Positions 1-8,420 of a stretch of 42,520 bases of DNA are shown one piece after another. The stretch comes from Candidatus Limivicinus sp. (GTDB lineage Bacteria > Bacillota > Clostridia > Oscillospirales > Oscillospiraceae): positions 1-42,520 of the forward strand of contig JARHZW010000113.1 in the NCBI GenBank assembly GCA_029264685.1, read 5' to 3'. The position numbers and the translations under genes are program-made. The notes under the pieces were generated by a model. That model saw nothing but the letters and a program-made list of their open reading frames with translations. It was not told where the DNA came from and did not search any database. Within the stretch, counting starts at the first letter, position 1. Each line of letters opens with the position of its first letter.

Positions 1-1904
1 CACCGGGTGCCTACTCATTGAGCACCAATTCACCGGAGGAGGAGATAGCTGGGGATTTTATCTGCTTCGGTGGTGCAGAGGCGGTAATTGTGGTGTGCGA
101 TGCCACCTGTCTTGAAAGAAACCTTAATCTGGTTTTGCAGATAAGAGAACTGGGAGGAAAGCTTCTTGTCTGTGTTAATCTTATGGACGAGGCGAAAAAG
201 AAAGAGATTGAAATAGATTTGCAGGCATTGTCTGAGCGTCTCGGGCTGCCTGTAATCGGAATTACGGCAAAAAACAAAAGCTGCCGAAAAAAGATTTTGC
301 AGGCTGTGGATGAACTGATAAACGGCGAGAAAACAGGTGTTGAACAGCTGAAATATTCAGATGAATTGGAAAACGCCGTACATAATATGATAGGCGAGGC
401 TGAAAAACTGTGCATGAATAAGCTGAACCCACGCTGGCTGTGCCTTAGGCTTCTGGATGGAGAAGAAAAAATACTCAGGAAAACAGATGCGTTTCTGGAA
501 GGGAGACTTTCGGGGGATGAAAAGCTTTTAAAGCTGACGGAAAATCAAAGAGAAGAACTTTTTGAAGCAGGTGTGGGCAGCGAGAGAATTCGGGATATTA
601 TTGCTGAGGCAGCAGTCAAAGAAAGCGCAGAGATTGCCAAAGAAACTGTGAAATTCAACAAGCCTTCATATACAAAAAAAGACAGAGTCGCAGACAAAAT
701 ACTGACCGGACGGCTTGTAGGGTATCCGGTAATGCTTTTGCTTCTGGCACTTACTTTTTATATCACAATAGTAGGTGCAAACTACCCTTCGGATTTGCTG
801 GCAAAACTGCTTTTCGGTCTGGAGACAAAGCTGCGGGGGCTGTTTGAAGTTCTTTCCGCACCGGAGTTTATTACCGGTCTTTTGATTGATGGAGTATACA
901 GAGTGCTTGCGTGGGTGGTATCCGTAATGCTGCCGCCTATGGCAATCTTTTTCCCGCTTTTCACTCTTCTGGAGGATGGAGGGTATCTGCCCAGAGTGGC
1001 ATACAATCTGGACAATGCCTTTCATAAGTGCAAGGCCTGCGGAAAACAGGCACTTACCATGTGTATGGGCTTTGGCTGCAACGCGGCCGGTGTTATAGGA
1101 TGCAGAATAATAAATTCCCCGAGAGAAAGGCTGCTGGCAATTATTACCAACAGCTTTGTGCCGTGTAACGGACGTTTTCCCATGCTAATAACGGTAATTT
1201 CAATGTTTTTCGTTATAAGCTGGGGAAAATATTCGGCGTTGTCGTCAGCCGTATTGCTTACGGCCTTTATTGCTTCGGCAGTGGTTTTGAGCTTGCTGAC
1301 TACCCGACTTTTATCGGAAACGGTTTTGAAAGGGGAACCGTCATCGTTTATACTTGAAATGCCGCCCTACAGAAAACCGAGAATAGGACAGGTGCTTGTC
1401 CGCTCAATATTTGACAGGACTCTCTTTGTGCTGGGAAGAGCGGCGGCAGTGGCTGCGCCTGCCGGAGCGATTCTCTATATCTGTGCCAATGTAAGGATAG
1501 GAGGGGAGAGCATAATAAATATCTGCGCCAATGGGCTTGAACCCCTTGGAGCATTTATGGGGCTTGACGGAGTGATACTTCTTGCGTTTATTCTGGGACT
1601 GCCAGCAAACGAAATAGTCCTACCTATTATAATAATGATATACAGTGCAGGCGGCAGTATTGCAGAGCCCGGTACGATTCAGGAAATCCGAGAACTGCTG
1701 CTTCTTAATGGCTGGAGCGTGAAAACTGCGCTGTGCTTTTTGATTTTTGCACTGTTCCACTGGCCCTGTTCAACCACTCTGCTGACAGTAAAAAAGGAGA
1801 CGGGCAGCCTTAAATGGACTGGGCTTTCCGCAATTTTACCAACTGCAGCAGGCTTTATAATCTGCGCCTGTGTCTCGGGCCTGTTCAAACTTGCCGGAAT
1901 GTAA
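1..1904 (+). CDS. feoB: Ferrous iron transporter FeoB, 5' end missing
   Basis: GTP-driven ferrous iron uptake permease of the inner membrane. The reading frame is open from the left edge (first full codon at 3), so the gene begins outside the window; about 634 residues are visible. The first residues, PGAYSLST, fit the end of the FeoB G3 motif (D-x-P-G), so only the G1 and G2 region is lost. The G4 motif appears as NLMD, followed by a helical linker and a polytopic membrane domain. The conserved cysteine motifs of the FeoB core are present: GFGCNAAGV and FVPCNGRFPML, and later the GLPANEIVLP segment. A TTG at 18 is in frame but is not a start, because conserved FeoB sequence lies before it. 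FeoA would normally be just upstream. The gene ends in a terminator shared with the convergent gene at 1931. Confidence 0.96.
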   Translation, partial: PGAYSLSTNSPEEEIAGDFICFGGAEAVIVVCDATCLERNLNLVLQIRELGGKLLVCVNLMDEAKKKEIEIDLQALSERLGLPVIGITAKNKSCRKKILQAVDELINGEKTGVEQLKYSDELENAVHNMIGEAEKLCMNKLNPRWLCLRLLDGEEKILRKTDAFLEGRLSGDEKLLKLTENQREELFEAGVGSERIRDIIAEAAVKESAEIAKETVKFNKPSYTKKDRVADKILTGRLVGYPVMLLLLALTFYITIVGANYPSDLLAKLLFGLETKLRGLFEVLSAPEFITGLLIDGVYRVLAWVVSVMLPPMAIFFPLFTLLEDGGYLPRVAYNLDNAFHKCKACGKQALTMCMGFGCNAAGVIGCRIINSPRERLLAIITNSFVPCNGRFPMLITVISMFFVISWGKYSALSSAVLLTAFIASAVVLSLLTTRLLSETVLKGEPSSFILEMPPYRKPRIGQVLVRSIFDRTLFVLGRAAAVAAPAGAILYICANVRIGGESIINICANGLEPLGAFMGLDGVILLAFILGLPANEIVLPIIIMIYSAGGSIAEPGTIQEIRELLLLNGWSVKTALCFLIFALFHWPCSTTLLTVKKETGSLKWTGLSAILPTAAGFIICACVSGLFKLAGM

Positions 1905-1933
1905 AAAATCCCCCAATGATGGGGGATTTTTTA
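1903..1933. terminator. Bidirectional intrinsic terminator between feoB and the unknown minus-strand gene
   Basis: A hairpin with the stem ATCCCCC / GGGGGAT and a short loop is flanked by A6 on the left and T6 on the right. It overlaps the stop codons of both convergent genes, so it can end transcription from either side. Confidence 0.9.
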
Positions 1934-2299
1934 TGCCTTCGGTTCATATCCTATTGCAACGGAAGGAGCAATAAGCTGTATGTATGCCAGGGCTTCGTCC
2001 ATAAGGCTTTCGCTTTCTGACAGCACATTTTTGTATTCCTTGCCATCGTGGACAAATTCCAGAGAATAATAATTATACGAGTTACAGGAACAGCAGGTGA
2101 CGGCTTTTGCTTCATGGATTCTTATAAAAGCTCGCTCTATGAAGTCAAAGGGAAGAAATTTCAGTCTCAGATTTTCTTTGTAATATATACCCATTTTACC
2201 TATTTTAAGCTTGGCAAAATCTTTTGCGCACTTAAAATCCTGATAAACTTCTGCTGAGTCAATTTTACCCTGAGGTCCGTATATTTTTCTATCTGCCAT
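1931..2299 (-). CDS. Unknown protein, 122 residues, in operon with the Crp/Fnr regulator
   Basis: Not recognised. The protein is soluble, with no signal peptide or membrane segment. The middle part (KIGKMGIYYKENLRLKFLPF, then ERAFIRIHEAK) looks like alternating beta strands and could be a small PH-like barrel; that is a guess. It has a CCSC cluster near the middle and ends in a helical stretch. I chose the ATG at 2299 because AGAGG lies 8 nt upstream; an ATG at 2305 and a TTG at 2317 are in frame but sit too close to, or upstream of, that site. It starts 15 nt after the stop of the regulator gene, so the two are probably co-transcribed. Confidence 0.7.
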   Translation of the reverse strand: MADRKIYGPQGKIDSAEVYQDFKCAKDFAKLKIGKMGIYYKENLRLKFLPFDFIERAFIRIHEAKAVTCCSCNSYNYYSLEFVHDGKEYKNVLSESESLMDEALAYIQLIAPSVAIGYEPKA

Positions 2300-2313
2300 A
2301 ATCATTTCCTCTT

Positions 2314-2958
2314 TCAATTCAAATTTATAATTCGTATTTTCCTTCCGTCACGGCTGATTAGCCCCTCGTCGCACATATTTTTAAGCTCTCTCATCATGCT
2401 GCTTCTGTCGGCGCATAAATATCCGGCCAGCTGAGAGAGGGAGCTTTCAATTTCAAATGAGTCACTTGAACACTTTTCACGCATATACTCAAAATAGGCG
2501 CAAAGCTTCCGCCGCAGGCTTTTCTTGCTTATCATATTTATTCTCAAAGACAGCGTCTGAGCTTTTTTGGCTGAAAGCTCAAAGAGATTCTGAGTGAGCT
2601 GAGTGTGGTGGCGGCAGGCGTTTTGGCATCTGCCGCAAATACATGAAAAACGGGTAAACATTACCCTGCAGTCGCTGTCGGCCTCAACGGCGTAACCTAA
2701 AGCGCTGTTGGGAATTGCAAACACTTCCCCGAAAACATCGTTCTGCCTGTAATGCTCCAGCAAAGTATATTCTCCGTCGCTGTCCATGCAATACAGATGA
2801 GCCTTTCCGCTTATCAGGACGCATAAATACTGCAACTGCTGAGAATACACCAAGATTGTATCGCCTTTTTTGAAGCTGCGAAACTCCGGCTTGAAGCAGT
2901 CAAACATTGCCTTGAGGCTTTCCTGACTAATGTGCTTGAAGAGGGGATTTTCTGTCAT
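2314..2958 (-). CDS. Crp/Fnr-family transcription regulator with a four-cysteine cluster
   Basis: Predicted DNA-binding regulator of 214 residues. It has an N-terminal cyclic-nucleotide-type beta barrel (about 10-105, including the FGEVFAIPNS segment), a dimer helix and a C-terminal winged helix (about 165-205, SLSQLAGYLCADRSSMMREL is the helix-turn-helix). Residues 106-115 hold C-x-C-x2-C-x3-C, which could ligate an Fe-S cluster or metal; many clostridial relatives have only two of these cysteines as far as I recall. The ATG at 2958 is preferred over an upstream in-frame start at 3024 because AGAAGGA precedes it. It diverges from fprA, and inverted repeats lie between them, so control of fprA and of itself by redox, O2 or NO is a reasonable inference. 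The ligand is not known. Confidence 0.88.
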   Translation of the reverse strand: MTENPLFKHISQESLKAMFDCFKPEFRSFKKGDTILVYSQQLQYLCVLISGKAHLYCMDSDGEYTLLEHYRQNDVFGEVFAIPNSALGYAVEADSDCRVMFTRFSCICGRCQNACRHHTQLTQNLFELSAKKAQTLSLRINMISKKSLRRKLCAYFEYMREKCSSDSFEIESSLSQLAGYLCADRSSMMRELKNMCDEGLISRDGRKIRIINLN

Positions 2959-3007
2959 AAATTTTTCCTTCTTTATTTGGAGTATATATGTAATTATAAT
3001 ACTGCAC

Positions 3008-3023
3008 TGTTGCCGACGCAACA
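3008..3023. promoter_or_regulatory. Perfect inverted repeat, candidate Crp/Fnr operator over the regulator promoter
   Basis: TGTTGC-CGAC-GCAACA is a perfect 6-bp dyad with a 4-nt spacer, the geometry of a Crp/Fnr site. On the minus strand it overlaps the -35 region (TTGCGT) of a promoter whose -10 is TATAAT with 17-nt spacing, placed about 35 nt before the regulator start. This suggests autoregulation. Confidence 0.55.
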
Positions 3024-3072
3024 CTTTATTGAAAAATCAAGGGATATAATTTTAACAGATAATAAATGTTCA

Positions 3073-3092
3073 ACGGGCAAGTGATTACCCGT
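3073..3092. promoter_or_regulatory. Imperfect inverted repeat upstream of fprA
   Basis: ACGGGCAA-GTGA-TTACCCGT has 8-bp arms with one mismatch and a 4-nt spacer, the same spacer as the dyad at 3008. It sits between a weak -35 (TTCAAC) and a -10 (TAATAT) that could serve fprA. Its sequence differs from the first dyad, so it may bind another factor. Confidence 0.4.
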
Positions 3093-3138
3093 AATATTGT
3101 GATTCTAAGCTGCAAAGTAGCGGCGGAAGGGAGATATT

Positions 3139-4338
3139 ATGCACTGCACAAGAAAGGTTTTGGATGATTTGGTATGGGTCGGAGCCGATGACAGGCGACT
3201 GGTCTGCTTTGAGGGTGTGTACGGGGTACCGAATGGTGTTTCATACAATTCCTATCTGCTGCTGGATGAAAAGACTGTTCTTTTTGACACTGTGGATAAG
3301 GCTGTCTCTCAAACATTTTTTGAAAACATTTCATATGCCCTTAACGGAAGAACGCTGGATTATCTGGTTATAACCCATATGGAGCCGGACCATGCAGCAA
3401 CCGTTCAGGAGCTGGCTCTTCATTACCCGGGGGTCAAACTGATCTGTAATGCAAAAATCAAGACCATGCTGGCCCAGTATTTTGACATGAATCTGGAAGA
3501 AAGCGAAATCGTTGTTAAAGAAGGCGACACCATAAGCTTCGGCCGCCATGAGGTTAGCTTTGTGATGGCTCCTATGGTTCACTGGCCGGAGGTTATGATG
3601 GCATACGATAAAACAGACGGTGTGCTGTTCTCTGCCGATGCCTTCGGAACCTTCGGAGCACTGAACGGCAGACTGTTCGCCGATGAAACTGACTTCTTCA
3701 CCGAGGATCTTGACGAAGCAAGAAGATATTACACCAATATTGTTGGTAAATACGGCCCCCAGGTCCAGGCAGCTCTAAAAAAAGTGTCGGCACTGGATAT
3801 AAAGCTTGTGTGCCCGCTTCACGGTTTCGTCTGGCGCAGAGATTTTGACAAATATCTGGAAAAATATATGCTGTGGAGCAGCTATGCACCGGAAGAGAAG
3901 GGGGTTATGCTGGCCTATGCTTCTGTTTACGGCCACACTGAGAATGCAGCCAATATAATGGCTAAACTTCTGGTTGAGCGTGGCGTGAGAGTAAGAATGT
4001 ATGATACCTCTGTTACTCCCGCAAGCTATATTGTGTCTGACGCTTTCAGATGCAGTCACCTGATTTTTGCCTCTACCACATATAATGCAGGCGTGTTCGT
4101 CACTATGGAAAATCTCCTCAGAGATATTGCTGCCCATAATCTTCAGGGAAGAAAAGTGGCTATTCTTGAAAACGGTTCATGGGCGCCTACCAGCGGAAAG
4201 CTCATGCGTGAGATACTTGCACCGCTGAAAAACACTGAATTCATAGGGGAAAACATCACTGTTCGCTCCTCGGTCAAAGAAGGTCAGCTTGCAGAAATGG
4301 AAGCGGTAGCAGACGCTATTGCAGCCGATATTAAGTAA
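3139..4338 (+). CDS. fprA: Flavodiiron protein (A-type flavoprotein, FprA type)
   Basis: Cytoplasmic enzyme that reduces O2 to water and/or NO to N2O, protecting anaerobes. It has 399 residues, the usual length. The N-terminal metallo-beta-lactamase-like domain (about 1-250) carries all the diiron ligands: H80-x-E82-x-D84-H85, H148, D167 and H228. The C-terminal flavodoxin domain (about 255-399) has the FMN loop YASVYGHTENAA. No rubredoxin domain is fused, so electrons must come from a separate partner. The start has a GGAAGGGAG site upstream. It diverges from the Crp/Fnr gene and is followed by a terminator before the Rnf operon. O2 versus NO preference cannot be read from the sequence. Confidence 0.95.
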   Translation: MHCTRKVLDDLVWVGADDRRLVCFEGVYGVPNGVSYNSYLLLDEKTVLFDTVDKAVSQTFFENISYALNGRTLDYLVITHMEPDHAATVQELALHYPGVKLICNAKIKTMLAQYFDMNLEESEIVVKEGDTISFGRHEVSFVMAPMVHWPEVMMAYDKTDGVLFSADAFGTFGALNGRLFADETDFFTEDLDEARRYYTNIVGKYGPQVQAALKKVSALDIKLVCPLHGFVWRRDFDKYLEKYMLWSSYAPEEKGVMLAYASVYGHTENAANIMAKLLVERGVRVRMYDTSVTPASYIVSDAFRCSHLIFASTTYNAGVFVTMENLLRDIAAHNLQGRKVAILENGSWAPTSGKLMREILAPLKNTEFIGENITVRSSVKEGQLAEMEAVADAIAADIK

Positions 4339-4345
4339 TTTGCAC

Positions 4346-4386
4346 AAAAAGACAGATACCATTGCAGGTGGTTCTGTCTTTTTGCA
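4346..4386 (+). terminator. Intrinsic terminator of fprA
   Basis: AAAAAGACAGA pairs with TCTGTCTTTTT across a 16-nt loop that itself can pair partly (ACCA/TGGT). It lies 8 nt after the fprA stop. Confidence 0.85.
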
Positions 4387-4697
4387 TTAGTTGGGATTAA
4401 AAAATATAAAATTTTCTGAAAATTTTTGAAAAATCAGAAACAAAATTTTCCAAAATTTCACAACAGCAACTTAATGAAGAACAAAGTGTAAAATAAAAAT
4501 GTCTAAACTATGAAAAATAGAATGAAAAAAGGAAATAAATGGAAAATTTAACAACAATGCCACAAAAATAACAGGATTGTTAAGAAGTTGTCGTAGAAAT
4601 GACAGAAAAAGTGCTGATTTGTGTAGCATTTTCATTGAGTTTGTGATAAACTTTATTGCGAAAATAATCCAAGCTGAATAAATATGAGGTGAAGTTT
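4387..4697. other. AT-rich intergenic region upstream of the Rnf operon
   Basis: About 310 nt without a credible gene. The first part is rich in AAAATTTT tracts. An inverted repeat TTAACAA / TTGTTAA lies at 4548-4554 and 4577-4583 with a 22-nt spacer. The rnf promoter is expected here, but no -35/-10 pair stands out. The region ends with the GAGGTG ribosome binding site of rnfC. Confidence 0.6.
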
Positions 4698-6062
4698 ATG
4701 TCCCATACGTTCAAAGGCGGAGTTCATCCAGATTACATGAAGGCCCCTGAGGTTCCTATGACTGTAATTGCCCCGCCCCCGCAGGTCATTATTCCGCTGA
4801 TCCAGCATATCGGCGCCCCCTGTAAGCCACTGGTAGAAGTGGGCGACTATGTCAAAATGGGTCAGAAGATCGGAGAAAACCCCGCACCCGTGTCAGCGCC
4901 TGTTCACGCATCCGTATCCGGCAGAGTAGTTGCTATCGAGCCCAGACCCCATCCCCTGGGTGACATGATTATGTCCATAGTCATTGAAAACGACTACAAG
5001 GATACCCCCTGCGAAGACATGGCTCCCCTGACTCCCGAGCAACTCAAAAATCCAGACGCTATTCTCGAGCGCATCCGTGAAGCCGGCGTTGTCGGTATGG
5101 GCGGCGCTATGTTCCCCACCGCATTTAAGATAAGAGGCGGTATCGGCAAGGTCGACAAGCTTATTATCAACGGTGCCGAATGTGAGCCTTACCTTAACGG
5201 TGACCACCTCACTATGCTCAACTACCCTGAGCAGCTGCTGAAGGGTATAGAACTGGTGAGAATTGCCAGCTGTGTTGACAAGGCATACTACGGCATTGAG
5301 AAAAACAAGCAGGATGCAATCAACCTGCTCAACTCCCTCAATCCCGCAAAGTACGGCATTGAGATCGTTCCCGAAGAGGTCAAATACCCTCAGGGCGGTG
5401 AAAAGATGCAGGTCAAGGCTGTTACCGGCCGTGAGGTCAAGCCCGGCGGTCTGCCCTCCGGCGTGGGATGCAATGTTGTTTCCACCCGTACTTCCTATGC
5501 CATCTATCAGGCCTGCTACGAAGGAAAGCCTGTCATCGACCGTATCGTAACCGTTGGAGGCAGCGCCATTCAGGCTCCTGTCAACGGTCTTACCCGTATA
5601 GGCACACCCTTTGATTATCTGGCCGAGCAGTGCGGCGGCTTTGTAAAGACCCCCAGAAAGATTGTTCTCGGCGGACCTATGATGGGTATCTGCGCTACTA
5701 ACTTTGCAGCTCCCACCGTAAAAGGTACAGCAGGTGTTCTGTTCTTCACCGAGGAAGAGGATAAGCATGTTGAAAAGCCTACCTGCATTCGCTGCGGTAA
5801 GTGCATAACCGTATGCCCCATGAATCTGGAGCCTGTATTTATGTATATGTACTACCATAATGCCGACTACAAGATGATGGAAAAATATCATATTACAGAC
5901 TGCTTTGAGTGCGGCAGCTGCTCTTACAACTGCCCTGCCAGAATGCCGCTGACTCACGCTTTCAAGACCACCAAGGTTATGCTTCAGGTTGAGAAGGCAA
6001 AGGCTCAGGCCGCAGCCGAAAAGGCAAAGGCTGAGGCTGAAGCTAAGGAGGCTCAGAAATAA
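4698..6062 (+). CDS. rnfC: Rnf complex subunit RnfC
   Basis: Peripheral subunit of the Rnf ferredoxin:NAD+ oxidoreductase, thought to hold the NADH site. It has 454 residues. The Rnf signature FKGGVHP is at the N-terminus, a barrel-sandwich region follows, then the NuoF-like glycine-rich segment GVVGMGGAMFPTAFK (about 130-144) and NGAECEPYL (about 158-166). Two ferredoxin-type [4Fe-4S] motifs, CIRCGKCITVCP and CFECGSCSYNCP, lie near residues 365 and 400. The C-terminus is a short Ala/Lys/Glu-rich helix. I chose the ATG at 4698 because AGGTG lies 6 nt upstream; a GTG at 4689 lies inside that site. The stop overlaps the rnfD start (TAATG), so the two are translationally coupled. Confidence 0.97.
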   Translation: MSHTFKGGVHPDYMKAPEVPMTVIAPPPQVIIPLIQHIGAPCKPLVEVGDYVKMGQKIGENPAPVSAPVHASVSGRVVAIEPRPHPLGDMIMSIVIENDYKDTPCEDMAPLTPEQLKNPDAILERIREAGVVGMGGAMFPTAFKIRGGIGKVDKLIINGAECEPYLNGDHLTMLNYPEQLLKGIELVRIASCVDKAYYGIEKNKQDAINLLNSLNPAKYGIEIVPEEVKYPQGGEKMQVKAVTGREVKPGGLPSGVGCNVVSTRTSYAIYQACYEGKPVIDRIVTVGGSAIQAPVNGLTRIGTPFDYLAEQCGGFVKTPRKIVLGGPMMGICATNFAAPTVKGTAGVLFFTEEEDKHVEKPTCIRCGKCITVCPMNLEPVFMYMYYHNADYKMMEKYHITDCFECGSCSYNCPARMPLTHAFKTTKVMLQVEKAKAQAAAEKAKAEAEAKEAQK

Positions 6063-7162
6063 TGGAGAATAAAGAGAGAATAGTTTTAGACGTGGCATTC
6101 CAGCCACAGGTCAGAACCAACAATGACACCCGGCGCATTATGCTGGATGTACTTATTGCCCTGCTGCCTGCTCTTGCTGTTGCAGTTTGGCAGTTCGGCG
6201 CATATCCTCTGGCAGTAGTTGCAATTTCCGTTGCATCTGCCGTGTTCTTCGAGTGGGCTTACAGAAAGCTCATGAAGAAGACAAACACTATCGGCGATCT
6301 GTCCGCCTGTGTAACAGGTGTTCTGCTCGCCTGCACTCTGCCTCCTACAACTCCTCTGTGGGTTCCCGTAATAGGCAGCTTCTTTGCAATAGTTGTTGTT
6401 AAGCAGCTTTACGGCGGCATTGGTAAGAACTTCCTGAACCCTGCTCTTGCCGGTCGTGCATTCCTGCTTGCTTCCTATGCCCTTATCATGGGCCGCTACA
6501 TGGTGCCAAACTCCCTTAAAGGTGTTGTTGACGGAGTTACTATGGCAACTCCTCTGGCTGAGATGTATGATACCGGTGTTATGCCTGCATACTACAGCTT
6601 CGGCAGCATGTTTATAGGCAAAATCCCCGGATGCATCGGTGAAATCAGTGCTCTTGCTCTTCTGATAGGCGGCATTTACCTTATCGTTCGTAAGGTTATT
6701 TCCTGGCGTATTCCTGTGTCCTACATCGGTACCGTTGCTCTTCTTACCCTGATTTTCGGTCGTGAGGGATTCAGCAATGTAGACTGGATGCTGTACAACA
6801 TTCTGGCCGGCGGTCTTATGCTGGGTGCTTTCTTCATGGCTACCGACTATGCTTCAAGCCCTGTTACCCTCAACGGTCAGCTGCTTTACGGCGTGGGCTG
6901 CGGTGCAATAACCGTGCTTATCCGTTACTTCGGTGGTTTCCCCGAGGGCGTTTCCTACGCTATACTTATAATGAACCTCTGCGCATGGGCTATTGATAAG
7001 GCGTTCCACCGTCATCAGTTCGGCGTATCCAAAGAGGATATTGCTGCTGAGAAAGCTCAGAAAAAGGCTGAGAAGAACGCTGTTAAGGCTCAGAAGGCTG
7101 CCGAGACTGCTGCAATGAAAGCCGAATGGGCAGAGAAAGCAGCGAAGGAGGCTAAAAGATGA
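6062..7162 (+). CDS. rnfD: Rnf complex subunit RnfD
   Basis: Integral membrane flavoprotein of the Rnf complex, 366 residues, with roughly eight to ten hydrophobic segments. The segment VTMATPLAEM (around residue 160) matches the site where FMN is attached to a threonine in RnfD/NqrB proteins. Other family signatures are GGIGKNFLNPALAGRAF and MATDYASSPV. The C-terminal 45 residues are an Ala/Lys/Glu-rich tail beyond the membrane core. It overlaps rnfC by 1 nt and rnfG by 4 nt, which shows a tightly coupled operon. Confidence 0.97.
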   Translation: MENKERIVLDVAFQPQVRTNNDTRRIMLDVLIALLPALAVAVWQFGAYPLAVVAISVASAVFFEWAYRKLMKKTNTIGDLSACVTGVLLACTLPPTTPLWVPVIGSFFAIVVVKQLYGGIGKNFLNPALAGRAFLLASYALIMGRYMVPNSLKGVVDGVTMATPLAEMYDTGVMPAYYSFGSMFIGKIPGCIGEISALALLIGGIYLIVRKVISWRIPVSYIGTVALLTLIFGREGFSNVDWMLYNILAGGLMLGAFFMATDYASSPVTLNGQLLYGVGCGAITVLIRYFGGFPEGVSYAILIMNLCAWAIDKAFHRHQFGVSKEDIAAEKAQKKAEKNAVKAQKAAETAAMKAEWAEKAAKEAKR

Positions 7163-7701
7163 ATAAAATCCTGAAACTTACCCTGATACTTTGCCTCGTT
7201 TGTGCAATTGTTGCCGGTGTACTGGGTGTTGTCAATGAACTTACATACGACCGCATTCAGGAGCAGCAGCGCATCAGAACAGAAAAAGCTTACGCAGCTG
7301 TTCTTGAGTCTGACGGCTACGAAGAGGTTGAGTTTGACAAAGAGGCATTCCCCACTGTGGACAGCATTAACAAGTGCACAAACGGTGCAGGTTATGTTGT
7401 AACCACCACCTTCTCCGGTGCTCAGAGCAAGCTTACTATGGCTGTTGGCGTTGATAACGACAACAAGTGCACCGGTATCTCCATAATTTCCCACGCTGAG
7501 ACTGCCGGTCTTGGCGCTAATGCAGCCAGCACCGCAGAGGTTGGTGTTAACTGGCGTGCTCAGTTTGTAGGCGAGGACGAGAACGTTGCAATCACCAAGG
7601 CAGGCGGCAATATTGACGCTCTGGCCGGTGCTACAATTACTTCCCGTTCAGTTGCAAACGCTACCGGAACGGCAATCAAAGCCGTTATGTCTTTGGGTTG
7701 A
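7159..7701 (+). CDS. rnfG: Rnf complex subunit RnfG
   Basis: Membrane-anchored FMN-binding subunit, 180 residues. One N-terminal membrane helix (about 5-24) is followed by an extracytoplasmic domain. The motif LAGATITSR near the C-terminus is the S/A-G-A-T-x-T/S signature whose last threonine carries covalent FMN, attached by ApbE (not in this window). The ATGA overlap with rnfD couples translation. Length is normal for clostridial RnfG. Confidence 0.96.
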   Translation: MNKILKLTLILCLVCAIVAGVLGVVNELTYDRIQEQQRIRTEKAYAAVLESDGYEEVEFDKEAFPTVDSINKCTNGAGYVVTTTFSGAQSKLTMAVGVDNDNKCTGISIISHAETAGLGANAASTAEVGVNWRAQFVGEDENVAITKAGGNIDALAGATITSRSVANATGTAIKAVMSLG

Positions 7702-7715
7702 GGAGGTAAGGCTAT

Positions 7716-8420
7716 ATGAATATAAAAAAACAGTTTAAGGAAGGCCTGATCACCAATAACCCCGTTTTGGTACAGCTCATTGGTATGTGTGCTACCATGG
7801 CTATCACCACCACCCTTTTTAACGGCGTGGGCATGGGTCTTTCCGTTTTGATCATTCTCACTTGCTGCAATGTGGCGATTTCTGCAATCCGTAAGATTAT
7901 CCCCAATGAAATCCGCCTTGCAATTTTCGTTGTTATCATCGCAGGCTTTGTTACCATAGTTGACCTGCTTTTGCAGGCATTTATACCCGCTCTTAGCTCT
8001 GCTCTGGGCGTGTTCATTCCTCTGATTGTTGTTAACTGCATCATTATCGGAAGAGCTGAGGCTTTCTGCCAGAAGAACTCTGTCGGGGCATCTTTCTTTG
8101 ACGGTATATTCCAGGGTCTTGGTTATACTCTGGTTCTGATTGCAATGTGCGTAATCAGAGAGCTGCTGGGCAGCGGTAAGTTCGGCGGCGGTCTTATTGA
8201 CATTGCCAACGGCTTCCGATTCACAATGGACGGTACAGGATCCGGTATCCAGATTTTCCCTGCTGACTTTGGTGCATCAATCCTGTCTCTGCCCTTCGGT
8301 GGCTTCCTTACTCTTGGTGTTCTTATTGCTGTAATGCAGTATGCGCTCACCAAATCCAAAAAGAAAAAAGAAATGAAAGAGCTTGCGGCTAAAGCCGCTG
8401 CAAAGGAGGAAGAAAGATAA
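7716..8420 (+). CDS. rnfE: Rnf complex subunit RnfE
   Basis: Polytopic membrane subunit of 234 residues, homologous to RnfA and NqrD, that helps form the ion-translocating core. Six or so hydrophobic segments are visible, with the typical start KKQFKEGLITNNPVLVQLIGMCATMA. The segment LTCCNVAISAIR contains a Cys pair typical of the family. The last 25 residues form a Lys/Glu/Ala tail, as in RnfC and RnfD here. The start follows a strong AGGAGG site, and the stop overlaps the rnfA start (TAATG). Confidence 0.96.
   Translation: MNIKKQFKEGLITNNPVLVQLIGMCATMAITTTLFNGVGMGLSVLIILTCCNVAISAIRKIIPNEIRLAIFVVIIAGFVTIVDLLLQAFIPALSSALGVFIPLIVVNCIIIGRAEAFCQKNSVGASFFDGIFQGLGYTLVLIAMCVIRELLGSGKFGGGLIDIANGFRFTMDGTGSGIQIFPADFGASILSLPFGGFLTLGVLIAVMQYALTKSKKKKEMKELAAKAAAKEEER

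Noticed and set aside
4548-4640. Possible Rex (NADH-sensing) operator upstream of rnfC
   Set aside because: TTAACAA/TTGTTAA halves exist but are 22 nt apart and in the wrong order for the usual TTGTTAA-N4-TTAACAA site. A TTGTGA near 4640 lacks a matching half.
4893-6107. Long antisense open frame (404 codons) over rnfC
   Set aside because: It is a shadow of strong codon bias in rnfC. It has no ribosome binding site and no recognisable domain, and the sense strand encodes an intact RnfC.
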